Source of the DNA: Marinobacter sp. 1-4A
GTDB taxonomy: Bacteria > Pseudomonadota > Gammaproteobacteria > Pseudomonadales > Oleiphilaceae
NCBI RefSeq assembly: GCF_016597725.1
Contig: NZ_VCGY01000001.1
Span: 558,001 to 622,000 of the forward strand
Direction: 5' to 3'
Length of the DNA: 64,000 bases
Position 1 is the stretch's first letter; the number at the start of each line of letters is the position of its first letter. Below, piece by piece: positions 46,993 to 55,230 of this stretch. The notes under the pieces are model-generated. The model was not told the DNA's origin. It did no database searches and saw only the letters and a program-made list of their open reading frames with translations. Made by a program: the position numbers and the translations under genes.

Positions 46993-47086
46993 TTTTCGCG
47001 CGTAAATTAATACGCGCTTCACCGCCATCCAGTTGCCACCTAGCGGTTTCGGCGAGTTTTGTTGAAAAGAAAAAGGAAGAAAGCTG

Positions 47087-48532
47087 ATGTATAAGACAAT
47101 GACGTTGATTACCACGGTGCTGGCCACTTCCATGTTGGCCGGTTGCAGTACCGTTAATGAGAACAACGACGAAACAAAGAGTGCAGGTGTTGCAGCAGTG
47201 TTGGAGAGTTTTCCGGCGATAGGCGTACCCCTGCCCTATGATGTCCTGCGCAGCGACCTAATCGACGCAAAATCTCGACAGCCATTGGAGGTACGTAATG
47301 GCGGTTTCGGCTCCGCAATGACTGCCCATCCCAGCAACCCGACTCACTTCTATGCCCTTACAGACAGAGGCCCCAACGCCAGTTTCACCGGCGACTTCGG
47401 CAAGGGCAAGAAATTCCCAAGCCCGGACTACACTCCGCGAATCGGTTTGTTCGAAGTGATGGAGAACGGCCAGATAAACCACGTCAGCACCATTCTACTC
47501 AAAGACCTCGACGGCAATAAAATCAGCGGTTTGCCCAACAGCGCTGCTCTAGGCGGCACCGGTGAGACCCCCTACTACGCTAGCGGTGAGCCCATTCTGA
47601 TCGACGACACCAAACCTTACGACGAGATCACTAATTCGTTCAGGTTGGACGACTACGGCCTTGACGGCGAAGGTTTGGTTGCGCTGAGCGATGGCACCTT
47701 CTGGGTCAGCGACGAGTATGGGCCGCATTTAGTCCACTATGATGCTAACGGCGTGGAGATCGACAGAATCAACGCATTTTCCGGTGACGCTCGCACGAGC
47801 ATCAACCTGCCAGCCGAGTTCGCCAATCGTCGCGCCAACCGCGGTATGGAAGGCCTGACTATCACACCGGACGAAAAAACCCTTGTCGGGATTATGCAGT
47901 CGACCATGTACAACCCGGACAGCAGTGTCAAAGATCTGGATATCACCCGTATCGTCACGGTTAACCTGAACACGAAAGAGGTGGGACAGTATCTATACAA
48001 ACAGGAAAAGACTCAGAACTCCAACTCAGAGATCGTCGCCCTGAGCAACACAGAGTTTCTAGTCATTGAGCGTGACGGCAGCTTCCTTGATGGTGGCCCC
48101 GGCGGTGCCAGTGCCGCCACCCCCAGCGCTCAGAAGCATGTCTACCGCGTCGACCTCTCGATCGCAACCAACCTTGAGGAGATAGCCGCAACCGGCAACA
48201 TAGATCAGGACAACGCGCTAGGCCTAACCATCGACAGCAAAACTCTGGAAGAGGTAGTCCTTGCAGACGGCGACTGGACCAGTTTGACCGAAGCAGGCAT
48301 CGTGCCGGCTGAAAAAAAGCTGGTTGTAGATATGGTCGCTGCGGTGGGTTTCCCTCACGACAAGATGGAAGGTCTGTGGGTCATTGACGACAGCCACCTT
48401 GGCGTTCTGAACGATGACGATTTTGCCACCTGGTCCACAGGTGGTGAGCTGGAGCAGAAAAAGCTCGACATCAACACCATCGACGGAAGCCGACTGTACA
48501 TCATCGACGGATTAGATTTGTCCAGCAACTAA
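47087..48532 (+). CDS. Phytase-like esterase lipoprotein
   Basis: A 481-residue exported lipoprotein (lipobox LAGC near residue 19) of the family named for esterase-like activity of phytase. It is beta-propeller-like, with GFGSAMTAHPSNPTHFYALTDRGPNA, EGLVALSDGTFWVSDEYGPHLVHYD and GMEGLTITPD. Such proteins are thought to release phosphate from organic esters in the periplasm. AAGGA precedes the ATG. The Pho box upstream and ppk nearby support a role in phosphate supply. It is followed by a strong bidirectional terminator. Confidence 0.85.
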   Translation: MYKTMTLITTVLATSMLAGCSTVNENNDETKSAGVAAVLESFPAIGVPLPYDVLRSDLIDAKSRQPLEVRNGGFGSAMTAHPSNPTHFYALTDRGPNASFTGDFGKGKKFPSPDYTPRIGLFEVMENGQINHVSTILLKDLDGNKISGLPNSAALGGTGETPYYASGEPILIDDTKPYDEITNSFRLDDYGLDGEGLVALSDGTFWVSDEYGPHLVHYDANGVEIDRINAFSGDARTSINLPAEFANRRANRGMEGLTITPDEKTLVGIMQSTMYNPDSSVKDLDITRIVTVNLNTKEVGQYLYKQEKTQNSNSEIVALSNTEFLVIERDGSFLDGGPGGASAATPSAQKHVYRVDLSIATNLEEIAATGNIDQDNALGLTIDSKTLEEVVLADGDWTSLTEAGIVPAEKKLVVDMVAAVGFPHDKMEGLWVIDDSHLGVLNDDDFATWSTGGELEQKKLDINTIDGSRLYIIDGLDLSSN

Positions 48533-48650
48533 GACGGTATAAACAGGGGTGGCTGGGCCATTGCGCAGTGATCCTGCGAGCAGCCAGTTGAAGCTGCCAA
48601 GCGCCCAATCTGGTTTTCCACTCAGTTATTGTCGACACTCAAAAAACAAA

Positions 48651-48683
48651 AAAGGCAGACCAGTAAGTAACTGATCTGCCTTT
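48651..48683. terminator. Bidirectional terminator between phytase-like gene and tRNA-fMet
   Basis: Fourteen-base arms (AAAGGCAGACCAGT and ACTGATCTGCCTTT, one G-T wobble) with a 5-base loop. T-rich tails follow on both strands, so it ends the plus-strand lipoprotein transcript and the minus-strand tRNA. Confidence 0.88.
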
Positions 48684-48691
48684 CTTTTATA

Positions 48692-48768
<77 letters not shown>

Positions 48769-48806
48769 TCAAACTGGTTGGTGGTCTCTCGATCACCGTG
48801 GCGCGC

Positions 48807-48835
48807 ATACTACGGCGCTTTAGCCAATCTGTCAA
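48807..48835 (-). promoter_or_regulatory. Promoter of tRNA-fMet
   Basis: On the minus strand TTGACA and TAGTAT are 17 bp apart. A G+C-rich discriminator (GCGCGCC) follows directly, typical of stringently controlled stable-RNA promoters. Confidence 0.8.
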
Positions 48836-48859
48836 AGCCTATTCTGGCTTTCGTCTAAT

Positions 48860-50197
48860 TTATCGCTCCAAAATAGCCGTTATGCCTTGGCCGCCAGCGG
48901 CACAGATTGAAATCAGGCCTTTGCCACTTCCCTTTTCCTCCAGAAGCTTGGCGAGTGTAGCTACGATTCGCCCGCCGGTGGCAGCAAATGGATGACCTGT
49001 GGCTAAGCTGCTGCCTTTAACATTCAGTTTGGCGCGGTCAATGCTACCCAGCGGTTTATCCAAGCCCAGCTTATCTTTACAGAATGCCGGATCTTCCCAA
49101 GCTTTGAGTGTTGCAAGAACCTGAGACGCAAACGCCTCGTGAATTTCATAGAAATCCAGATCCTGCAGGCTAAGGCCTGCTTTTTCCAGAACCCGCGGCA
49201 CAGCGTAAGCCGGAGCCATCAACAGGCCTTCTTTTTTATCAACAAAATCCACAGCCGCCACTTCCGAGAAGGTCAGCCAAGCCTTCACTTCCAAATTATT
49301 GGCTTTTGCCCACTCTTCACTCGCCAGAAGCACACAAGAAGCACCGTCGGTCAGCGCTGTGCTGTTAGCAGCGGTCATGGTGCCGTTTTCGCGATCGAAA
49401 ACCGGCTTCAAAGTTGCCAGTTTTTCCAGCGTGGTGTCCGGGCGTAATATGTTGTCTTTTTCAAGTCCAGCCAGCGGCGTCATCAAATCATTAAAGAAAC
49501 CCTCTTCGTACGCCTTCATCAACTTCTGATGGCTTTCCCACGCCAGTAAGTCCTGCTCTTCACGGGGGATTGCCCACTCTTTGGCGGTGACCTGAGCATG
49601 CTCACCCATGGACATTCCTGTGCGCGGCTCTCCATTTTGAGGTACTTCCGGCTTTAGATGGGAAGGACGAAAACGGCTGAGGATTTTGAGCCTGTCACTC
49701 GTCGTCTTGGCACGATTTAAATCCAGAAGGATCTCCCTTAAACCCTCACCTACGCCAATAGGAGCATCTGAAGTGGTGTCCGTACCACCGGCAATACCAC
49801 ACTCAATCTGGCCGAGAGCAATTTTGTTGGCAACCAGAATGGCCGCTTCCAGCCCTGTGCCGCAGGCTTGTTGAATATCATAGGCCGGCGTTTCAGGCGC
49901 AAGCCCGCAGCTCAATGCAGCCTCACGGGTCAGGTTGAAATCGCGGGAGTGCTTGATCACAGCTCCAGCAACCACCTCACCAACACGTTTACCCTGCAGG
50001 TTGTAACGATCTACAAGCCCACGCAAAGCCGATGTCAGAAGTTCCTGATTTCCAATCTTGCTATAAGCTGTGTTCGAGCGCGCAAACGGAATTCGGTTGC
50101 CCCCGAGAATGGCTACGCGACGAACTCCGCTCGCCTTCTGTTCTGTCGCTTTAGGGCCTGGGGATTTCTTTTGGTTGGACTTCTGAGCCTGTGCCAT
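48860..50197 (-). CDS. Acetyl-CoA acyltransferase (thiolase, FadI-like)
   Basis: A 445-residue thiolase with the acylated Cys in QACGTGLEAAILV, His in EIHEAFASQ and GHPFAATGGR, and the second Cys in ISICAAGGQGIT. It catalyses reversible cleavage of 3-ketoacyl-CoA. It carries a Lys-rich N-terminal extension of about 25 residues. It is divergent from the long FabG gene, a pairing known in other proteobacteria and, for relatives, in mycobacteria (fabG4-fadA2). It is likely part of fatty acid or polyhydroxyalkanoate metabolism. Confidence 0.9.
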   Translation of the reverse strand: MAQAQKSNQKKSPGPKATEQKASGVRRVAILGGNRIPFARSNTAYSKIGNQELLTSALRGLVDRYNLQGKRVGEVVAGAVIKHSRDFNLTREAALSCGLAPETPAYDIQQACGTGLEAAILVANKIALGQIECGIAGGTDTTSDAPIGVGEGLREILLDLNRAKTTSDRLKILSRFRPSHLKPEVPQNGEPRTGMSMGEHAQVTAKEWAIPREEQDLLAWESHQKLMKAYEEGFFNDLMTPLAGLEKDNILRPDTTLEKLATLKPVFDRENGTMTAANSTALTDGASCVLLASEEWAKANNLEVKAWLTFSEVAAVDFVDKKEGLLMAPAYAVPRVLEKAGLSLQDLDFYEIHEAFASQVLATLKAWEDPAFCKDKLGLDKPLGSIDRAKLNVKGSSLATGHPFAATGGRIVATLAKLLEEKGSGKGLISICAAGGQGITAILER

Positions 50198-50427
50198 GAT
50201 GATATCCTTTCTCTATTGGGTTCCAGAGTACGAGGGCTTGAAGGTGCAGCCTCCACACGCTTGCACTCGGGGAAGCAGTTTATGAATGCAGTCTAGCGCC
50301 CACAGCCGCCATCTCATTGGCATGCCTGACAAAGCCTTATAAGCGTTGAGTCAATCACATAGCTGATGGATTCATTACTCTGTAATCTTTCATACTCCAC
50401 TCATCATACCAACACAAGGACGAAGCC

Positions 50428-51834
50428 ATGTCAGACATCTATCTCAAACTCGTCAATACGCCCGTGGGCAAAACCGCGGCACAAACGCTTGGTTTACCCT
50501 CACCGGCGCCCCTCAAGCGTCTCAAGCGCGCAGATCAACCGTTTATTGAAGGTGATGTGCTGGTCGGCGCGGGTAATGGCGGAAAAGCTATAGCAGTGGT
50601 TGGCGGTGTTCTTGGTGCCAGCGCTGCAACACTGCACCATGCCAGCGGAAAGGCAACACTTGAAGATTCTTCAAAAGCGGGCAACAAAGCAAAGGCATTG
50701 GATTTAGCGGCCGCTTCCGACACCAAATTTTCGGCTTTAGTGTTTGACGCCACCGGCCTCAAAGGCCCAGACGATCTTCGCGCACTTTACGACTTCTTTC
50801 ATCCTACCATCAAAAAACTTGGTGCCAACGCCCGAGTTGTGGTTATTGGTCAGGACCCTGCGACCTGCCGCAAAGCACCTCAAGCCGCAGCACAGCAAGC
50901 TTTGGAAGGTTTTACTCGGAGCCTAGGCAAAGAAGTGGGCAAAAAAGGCGCCACGGCCAACCTGCTTTGGATTGCACCGAATGCCGAGAAACAGCTGGAA
51001 TCCAGTCTTCGCTTTTTCCTGTCTGCCCGGTCGGCCTATGTTTCAGGCCAAGTTGTGCGCATTGGCAAAACCACTGACGCACCGACCACAAACCCGGTGG
51101 CCCCGCTTACTGGGAAGATTGCATTGGTAACTGGCGCCTCGCGGGGTATCGGTGCCTCCATTGCCGAAACCTTGTCTCGCGATGGCGCTACGGTTATTGG
51201 GCTGGACATTGAACCCGCAATGGAAGATTTGGAAAAAGTAACCGGTGCAATCAAAGGCAAAGCCCTGGCTTGTGACATTACCGCTGCAGATGCTCCTGCA
51301 AAAATTGCAGATTTTGTCGAAAAGCATTTTGGCGGGGTGGATCTGGTTATTCATAACGCTGGCATTACCCGGGACAAAACTCTGGGCAACATGCCGGAGC
51401 ATTTCTGGGACATGACCATTGCAGTTAACCTAACTGCAGAAGAGCACATTAACGACGAGCTTATGAGCCGAGAACTGCTGCGTGAAGGTGGGCGGATCGT
51501 CTGCATTTCGTCTATCAGCGGCATTGCCGGAAACTTCGGACAAACCAACTACTCGGCCGCAAAATCCGGCGTGATCGGCTATGTGGAAGCTATGGCAAAG
51601 CAGGTAAAGAATGGCATTACCATCAACGCCGTAGCCCCGGGCTTTATTGAGACTCAAATGACAGCGGCCATGCCCATGACCTTGCGCGAAGCCGGTCGAC
51701 GCATGAACAGCTTGTCGCAGGGCGGCCTGCCTGTCGATGTTGCAGAGACCATTGCCTGGTATTGCAGCCCTGCATCAGGCGGCGTTAACGGGAACGTTGT
51801 AAGAGTGTGCGGGCAATCGCTGATCGGGAAGTAA
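50428..51834 (+). CDS. High-molecular-weight 3-oxoacyl-ACP/CoA reductase (FabG4-like)
   Basis: A 468-residue short-chain dehydrogenase with two Rossmann-type domains. The N-terminal one (about 1-210) lacks catalytic residues. The C-terminal one (from GKIALVTGASRGIGAS) has the cofactor loop, NAG motif (IHNAGITRD), Ser in ISSISG and the Tyr-Lys pair in YSAAKSG. FabG4-type enzymes use NADH and act on acyl-CoA. AAGGA precedes the ATG. A perfect terminator follows the stop. With the facing thiolase it can form a two-step 3-oxoacyl-CoA module. Confidence 0.9.
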   Translation: MSDIYLKLVNTPVGKTAAQTLGLPSPAPLKRLKRADQPFIEGDVLVGAGNGGKAIAVVGGVLGASAATLHHASGKATLEDSSKAGNKAKALDLAAASDTKFSALVFDATGLKGPDDLRALYDFFHPTIKKLGANARVVVIGQDPATCRKAPQAAAQQALEGFTRSLGKEVGKKGATANLLWIAPNAEKQLESSLRFFLSARSAYVSGQVVRIGKTTDAPTTNPVAPLTGKIALVTGASRGIGASIAETLSRDGATVIGLDIEPAMEDLEKVTGAIKGKALACDITAADAPAKIADFVEKHFGGVDLVIHNAGITRDKTLGNMPEHFWDMTIAVNLTAEEHINDELMSRELLREGGRIVCISSISGIAGNFGQTNYSAAKSGVIGYVEAMAKQVKNGITINAVAPGFIETQMTAAMPMTLREAGRRMNSLSQGGLPVDVAETIAWYCSPASGGVNGNVVRVCGQSLIGK

Positions 51835-51867
51835 AAAAAGGGCAAGTCCATTGGACTTGCCCTTTTT
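51835..51867. terminator. Bidirectional terminator between fabG-like gene and tRNA operon
   Basis: Perfect 15-base arms (AAAAAGGGCAAGTCC and its complement) with a 3-base loop. Each arm ends in a run of A or T, so it works on both strands: for the reductase gene and for the three-tRNA transcript. Confidence 0.93.
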
Positions 51868-51873
51868 AAAATC

Positions 51874-51949
51874 TGGTGGGTGGTACTGGGATCGAACCAG
51901 TGACCCTCGCCTTGTAAGGGCGATGCTCTCCCAGCTGAGCTAACCACCC
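51874..51949 (-). tRNA. tRNA-Val (TAC), copy 2
   Basis: A 76-nt cloverleaf, anticodon TAC, CCA encoded, acceptor GGGTGGT. It is identical in sequence to the copy at 52104 and is the last of the Val-Asp-Val operon. Confidence 0.96.
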
Positions 51950-51957
51950 AGAAAGAG

Positions 51958-52034
51958 TGGCGGAGCGGACGGGACTCGAACCCGCGACCCCCGGCGTGAC
52001 AGGCCGGTATTCTAACCAACTGAACTACCGCTCC
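51958..52034 (-). tRNA. tRNA-Asp (GTC)
   Basis: A 77-nt cloverleaf, anticodon GTC, CCA encoded, acceptor GGAGCGG / CCGCTCC with discriminator G. It is the middle gene of the operon, 8 bases from the next tRNA. Confidence 0.96.
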
Positions 52035-52103
52035 GCATTGATTCGGCATTAAGCCTGAATCGCGCACCGAACTCAAGAGCCCGATGCTAGCCTTAGAAAG
52101 AAG

Positions 52104-52179
52104 TGGTGGGTGGTACTGGGATCGAACCAGTGACCCTCGCCTTGTAAGGGCGATGCTCTCCCAGCTGAGCTAACCACCC
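52104..52179 (-). tRNA. tRNA-Val (TAC), copy 1
   Basis: A 76-nt cloverleaf, anticodon TAC, CCA encoded, first in the transcript. The 69-base gap to tRNA-Asp contains no further tRNA. Confidence 0.96.
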
Positions 52180-52264
52180 ACTTCATAACCTTTCAAAGGC
52201 ACTCACTTGAAAACGCTGATATTGCCTGCGAACAGACTTCATTGCTCGACCAAGTGAGAGGCGC

Positions 52265-52292
52265 ATTTTAAGCATTTGTTCGGCGGTGTCAA
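52265..52292 (-). promoter_or_regulatory. Promoter of the Val-Asp-Val tRNA operon
   Basis: On the minus strand a perfect TTGACA and TAAAAT lie 16 bp apart, followed by GCGCC, a stringent-type discriminator. Transcription would start near 52258, about 80 bases before the first tRNA. Confidence 0.82.
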
Positions 52293-52309
52293 ATCTTTTT
52301 CGGGAAACT

Positions 52310-53194
52310 CTAAAAAAACCACCATCCACTCGACTCTGCCGCTTCACGACGCTCGCGTTCCAGTTCTAACTGAGCATAGTCTTGCTCCAGCTTCTCAATC
52401 TTTTGATCCGCTTCAAGTGGAGCCGACGGGCCGCCACCAAACGGCCAATACCAAGGCGAAGGCTCATATATCCCTTCGCGCTCCAAACGCTCCAATTCCA
52501 ACTCACGCTCTTCTTCAAGCAGCGCCATTTGCCGTTCGTAATCGGCATCTTCATTGGCCTCTACAATCGAAACCGCGGCATGGTTTGGTGCCAACAAGTC
52601 ACTATTCAGGAAGCGTGTTGAGACGATCTCCTGCTCCTGCATGGCGTATTCTCTGGTAACCAGCTGCAGGTCACCCTGCGCCAGAGGGTGCTCGGGATCG
52701 AGGTCAGGATGCGCGCGCGTAGGCTCAGAAACCTCGTTGTAGCGTAGATAGTAAATCCCGCCCGGCTCAACCTCTAACGTGGCGTCTGCAATCTGGCTGA
52801 GACTGAACGAGTTCAACCCTTCCAGCCCCAGTAGCGGCCTGCGCATGGCGATATGACGTTCGCCAGGGCTCACTACCAGCCACGTGAAGCTATCATTGCG
52901 GATATTGAAATAATGGGCGTCATCGATGTAGACGCTAGGGGCTTCAATTTCATCAGCGGCCCACTGAGAGTGGGTGCGATAGAAGTAAAGTACGGCATGT
53001 TCGCGATCCCACTTATCGTTATCAATGTGCACAAAATCATGGCCGGAAACCGGGTGCAGAAACGACCCGGTACTTTTGCCAATAGACTGGTAAATCGTGC
53101 ACCCAGACGCCGACAGCATGGCCGCAATTAACAACACACGAAAGCAAAGTGAGCTCAGCTTAAAAGGCTCAAAAAAAGACACAGGGGTTTTCAT
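52310..53194 (-). CDS. DUF2846-like lipoprotein with coiled-coil tail
   Basis: A 294-residue exported protein with a lipobox at SASGC (residue 32). The first 190 residues fit the DUF2846 pattern (AVLYFYRTHSQWA, APSVYIDDAHYF, PGERHIAMRRP, GGIYYLRY). The last 90 are a Glu-rich coiled coil (about 210-245 and 265-288) ending in aromatic residues. Its role is unknown. AAAGGA is upstream. It sits 94 bases after the next coiled-coil membrane protein on the same strand and may share its transcript. Confidence 0.72.
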   Translation of the reverse strand: MKTPVSFFEPFKLSSLCFRVLLIAAMLSASGCTIYQSIGKSTGSFLHPVSGHDFVHIDNDKWDREHAVLYFYRTHSQWAADEIEAPSVYIDDAHYFNIRNDSFTWLVVSPGERHIAMRRPLLGLEGLNSFSLSQIADATLEVEPGGIYYLRYNEVSEPTRAHPDLDPEHPLAQGDLQLVTREYAMQEQEIVSTRFLNSDLLAPNHAAVSIVEANEDADYERQMALLEEERELELERLEREGIYEPSPWYWPFGGGPSAPLEADQKIEKLEQDYAQLELERERREAAESSGWWFF

Positions 53195-53288
53195 TTTGTT
53201 AACTCTTCATCCTTTGGTGAGTAGCCTGATCATAGCAACTGCCAAGCGCTATAAATGAGAGCTACCGCAAGGGATGAATAACAAACCG

Positions 53289-54248
53289 TTACTGCACTGA
53301 CATCTCGTTACGAAGCTGATTAACCTCTTCTGATAACCGCACAAGCCGCGAGGTAAATTGGGCGCGAGACGAATCAATGGCCTGAACATCTTTCTTCAAG
53401 GCCGCAAGCTCATTTTCAAGCTGCTTGTTACCGTCACCCCCAGCAACCTTTTTCTCCAGAGCTGACAAGCGCCCCTCAATCCCCTTGATACCGAGCTTCT
53501 GCTCTTGCTCAAATCGCCTCACCCGGCGCTCAACCACCTGATCCACATCCGCCAACTGCTTGCCTAAAGTAGTCAACTGCTCCGTCGCCTGTCGGTTTGC
53601 ACCCTCCAAAACTGCAACCGACGTATCGGTCTGCTTTTTAAGCGCCGCCAAATCCGCAGTCAAAGACGTCTGCACTTTTTCAACCGTAGATCCCACATCT
53701 GCCAACGCCTTCTCGCCCTCCGCAAGGCCCGCCTCTAAAGCAGAAATTCTCTCTTGCTGATCATTGAGTCGTTTCTTATTCCGCTCATTCGCTACCACCC
53801 AAAGCTTGCGAATCTCACTATCCGCCTCATCCAGCTGCTTTTTCTGGGATTCCAACTGCTCAGTCAGCGAAGCACCACGCTCCTCCAAACTCTCCCCCGT
53901 CTCGGAAAGATCCCCCTCGAACCGCGCCAACGCCAGCTTACTCTGACGCGCCCAATAATCCGCCTCCTCCAGCTGCGCTTCCAGTAGCTGAATCCGTTGA
54001 TTTTGGGAATACCAACCCGCCACTGAAGCCACGGCCACGGCAATAACCAACAACCACAAAACAGCCAAACCCGACCGACCGCTACCACCTCCGTTGCCGT
54101 TACCCTTGGCGGGCTTCGATGGTCTGGATTTCCCACCTCCTCCCTCGGCGGACGATTTCGGCTTCTTCTGAGCTGGCGCCTTCTGCTCTGGCGCACCAAT
54201 AGGCCGCTCGGCTCTCAGTTCATCGTCATCTGGACGGATGGGTTCCAT
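53289..54248 (-). CDS. Membrane-anchored coiled-coil protein
   Basis: A 319-residue protein with a charged, Gly-rich cytoplasmic head (about 1-58), one membrane segment (LAVLWLLVIAVAVASVAGW) and a long periplasmic coiled coil (about 85-315). AGGAG precedes the ATG. It resembles the many single-pass coiled-coil proteins near cell-envelope genes. I see no enzyme motif, and no name can be given. Its start is 122 bases from the hairpin element at 54371. Confidence 0.72.
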   Translation of the reverse strand: MEPIRPDDDELRAERPIGAPEQKAPAQKKPKSSAEGGGGKSRPSKPAKGNGNGGGSGRSGLAVLWLLVIAVAVASVAGWYSQNQRIQLLEAQLEEADYWARQSKLALARFEGDLSETGESLEERGASLTEQLESQKKQLDEADSEIRKLWVVANERNKKRLNDQQERISALEAGLAEGEKALADVGSTVEKVQTSLTADLAALKKQTDTSVAVLEGANRQATEQLTTLGKQLADVDQVVERRVRRFEQEQKLGIKGIEGRLSALEKKVAGGDGNKQLENELAALKKDVQAIDSSRAQFTSRLVRLSEEVNQLRNEMSVQ

Positions 54249-54370
54249 TACAGCTCCTGAATATGGACGGTTAAATTAACTGGCACTGATAATACATGCA
54301 GTTGTCAGAGTGTTGAAATGACGAAGCCTACTGACACCTTCGGTCTGGTCGCAGACGCGTATATTTTCGG

Positions 54371-54482
54371 GCACGTCGACGGGGGCTCTTCCCCGGGAAT
54401 GTCGAAGGCCAAGGACGGCCGAAGACAAGCGCACAGGGAAGTGCTTGTAGCGGTTCCCGGGGAAGAGCCCCCGTCGACGTGC
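54371..54482. repeat. Long-hairpin intergenic element, copy 1
   Basis: Arms of 29 bases (54371-54399 and 54454-54482) are perfectly complementary and flank a 54-base loop. The loop is 35 of 53 aligned bases identical to the loop of the element at 55084-55186, with one gap. It includes GCCA-GGA-GGC and CAAGCG-ACA blocks. The arms begin GCACGTCGACGGGGG. It lies upstream of the purE promoter and downstream, in reverse, of the coiled-coil gene's start. No T run follows, so it is not a standard terminator. Confidence 0.85.
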
Positions 54483-54510
54483 TTCTCCATAAACAGGCCA
54501 AACACCTTCC

Positions 54511-54539
54511 TTGCATGGCAGATAGCCAAAACATACAAT
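54511..54539 (+). promoter_or_regulatory. purE promoter
   Basis: TTGCAT (54511-54516) and TACAAT (54534-54539) are 17 bp apart. Transcription would start near 54546, giving a 28-base leader to the ATG at 54574. I see no PurR operator. Confidence 0.7.
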
Positions 54540-54573
54540 GTTCGGCTTTCCAATTATCACAGGACAGTTGCGT

Positions 54574-55065
54574 ATGCAGCCGCTTGTAGGACTTATCATG
54601 GGCTCCAAATCCGACTGGCCCACCATGGAACACGCCGCCACCATGCTCGAAAAACTCGGCGTTGCCTATGAAACCAAAGTCGTCTCCGCCCACCGCACCC
54701 CGGACCTGCTTTTCGACTACGCGAAAACTGCCTCCGACCGCGGCCTGAAAGTGATTATTGCAGGCGCTGGCGGCGCAGCTCACCTACCCGGCATGGTCGC
54801 CTCGCAAACGTCCTTGCCGGTTCTGGGTGTGCCTGTACAGTCCAAAGCCTTGAGCGGCCTCGATTCGTTACTTTCCATTGTTCAAATGCCTGGCGGCATT
54901 GCCGTCGGCACACTGGCCATCGGCAACGCTGGCGCAACAAATGCAGGCCTATTAGCTGCGCAAATTATTGGCACTTTTGATGAAGGTGTTCGAAAAGCAG
55001 TAGATGAATTCCGGACGACACAGACCCAAACAATTCTGGACAATCCTGACCCGAAAGATCAGTAG
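54574..55065 (+). CDS. purE: N5-carboxyaminoimidazole ribonucleotide mutase PurE
   Basis: PurE converts N5-CAIR to CAIR in purine synthesis. The ATG at 54574 gives 163 residues starting [18 protein letters not shown], the family N-terminus. Active-site segments SAHRTPD and [11 protein letters not shown] are present. An upstream ATG at 54538 overlaps the promoter and is excluded. purK follows after 165 bases, a gap occupied mostly by a long hairpin element. Confidence 0.97.
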   Translation: MQPLVGLIMGSKSDWPTMEHAATMLEKLGVAYETKVVSAHRTPDLLFDYAKTASDRGLKVIIAGAGGAAHLPGMVASQTSLPVLGVPVQSKALSGLDSLLSIVQMPGGIAVGTLAIGNAGATNAGLLAAQIIGTFDEGVRKAVDEFRTTQTQTILDNPDPKDQ

Positions 55066-55083
55066 CCCCAAATCCGTGCAAGA

Positions 55084-55186
55084 GCGTGCGGGAAGGGCTT
55101 TCCAAAACACGCTGTGAATACGTCCGTGTACGCTTGGCTCCGCCATCCATGGCTCCGCACAGTTTTGGAAAGCCCTTCCCGCACGC
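55084..55186. repeat. Long-hairpin intergenic element, copy 2
   Basis: Arms of 25 bases (55084-55108 and 55162-55186, beginning GCGTGCGGGAAGGG) are perfectly complementary around a 53-base loop. In reverse orientation the loop aligns with copy 1. The arms differ strongly from copy 1 in sequence, though each stays fully paired. It sits between purE and purK and may reduce or process the shared transcript. Confidence 0.85.
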
Positions 55187-55230
55187 CCCCAAAACTTTGA
55201 CTAATGCCCGACAACGGCAGGAGAATACAA

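Noticed and set aside
46884-47087. 67-codon plus-strand frame before the phytase-like gene
   Set aside because: It runs through the Pho box and up to the real start codon; composition is not protein-like.
51874-52179. Repeated 76-base sequence as a mobile repeat
   Set aside because: Both copies are complete tRNA-Val genes in a tRNA operon.
54318-54671. Plus-strand frame across the first hairpin element
   Set aside because: It is open only because the element is G+C-rich, and it overlaps purE in another frame.
54965-55192. Minus-strand frames across the second hairpin element
   Set aside because: They are products of the inverted repeat with no ribosome site.
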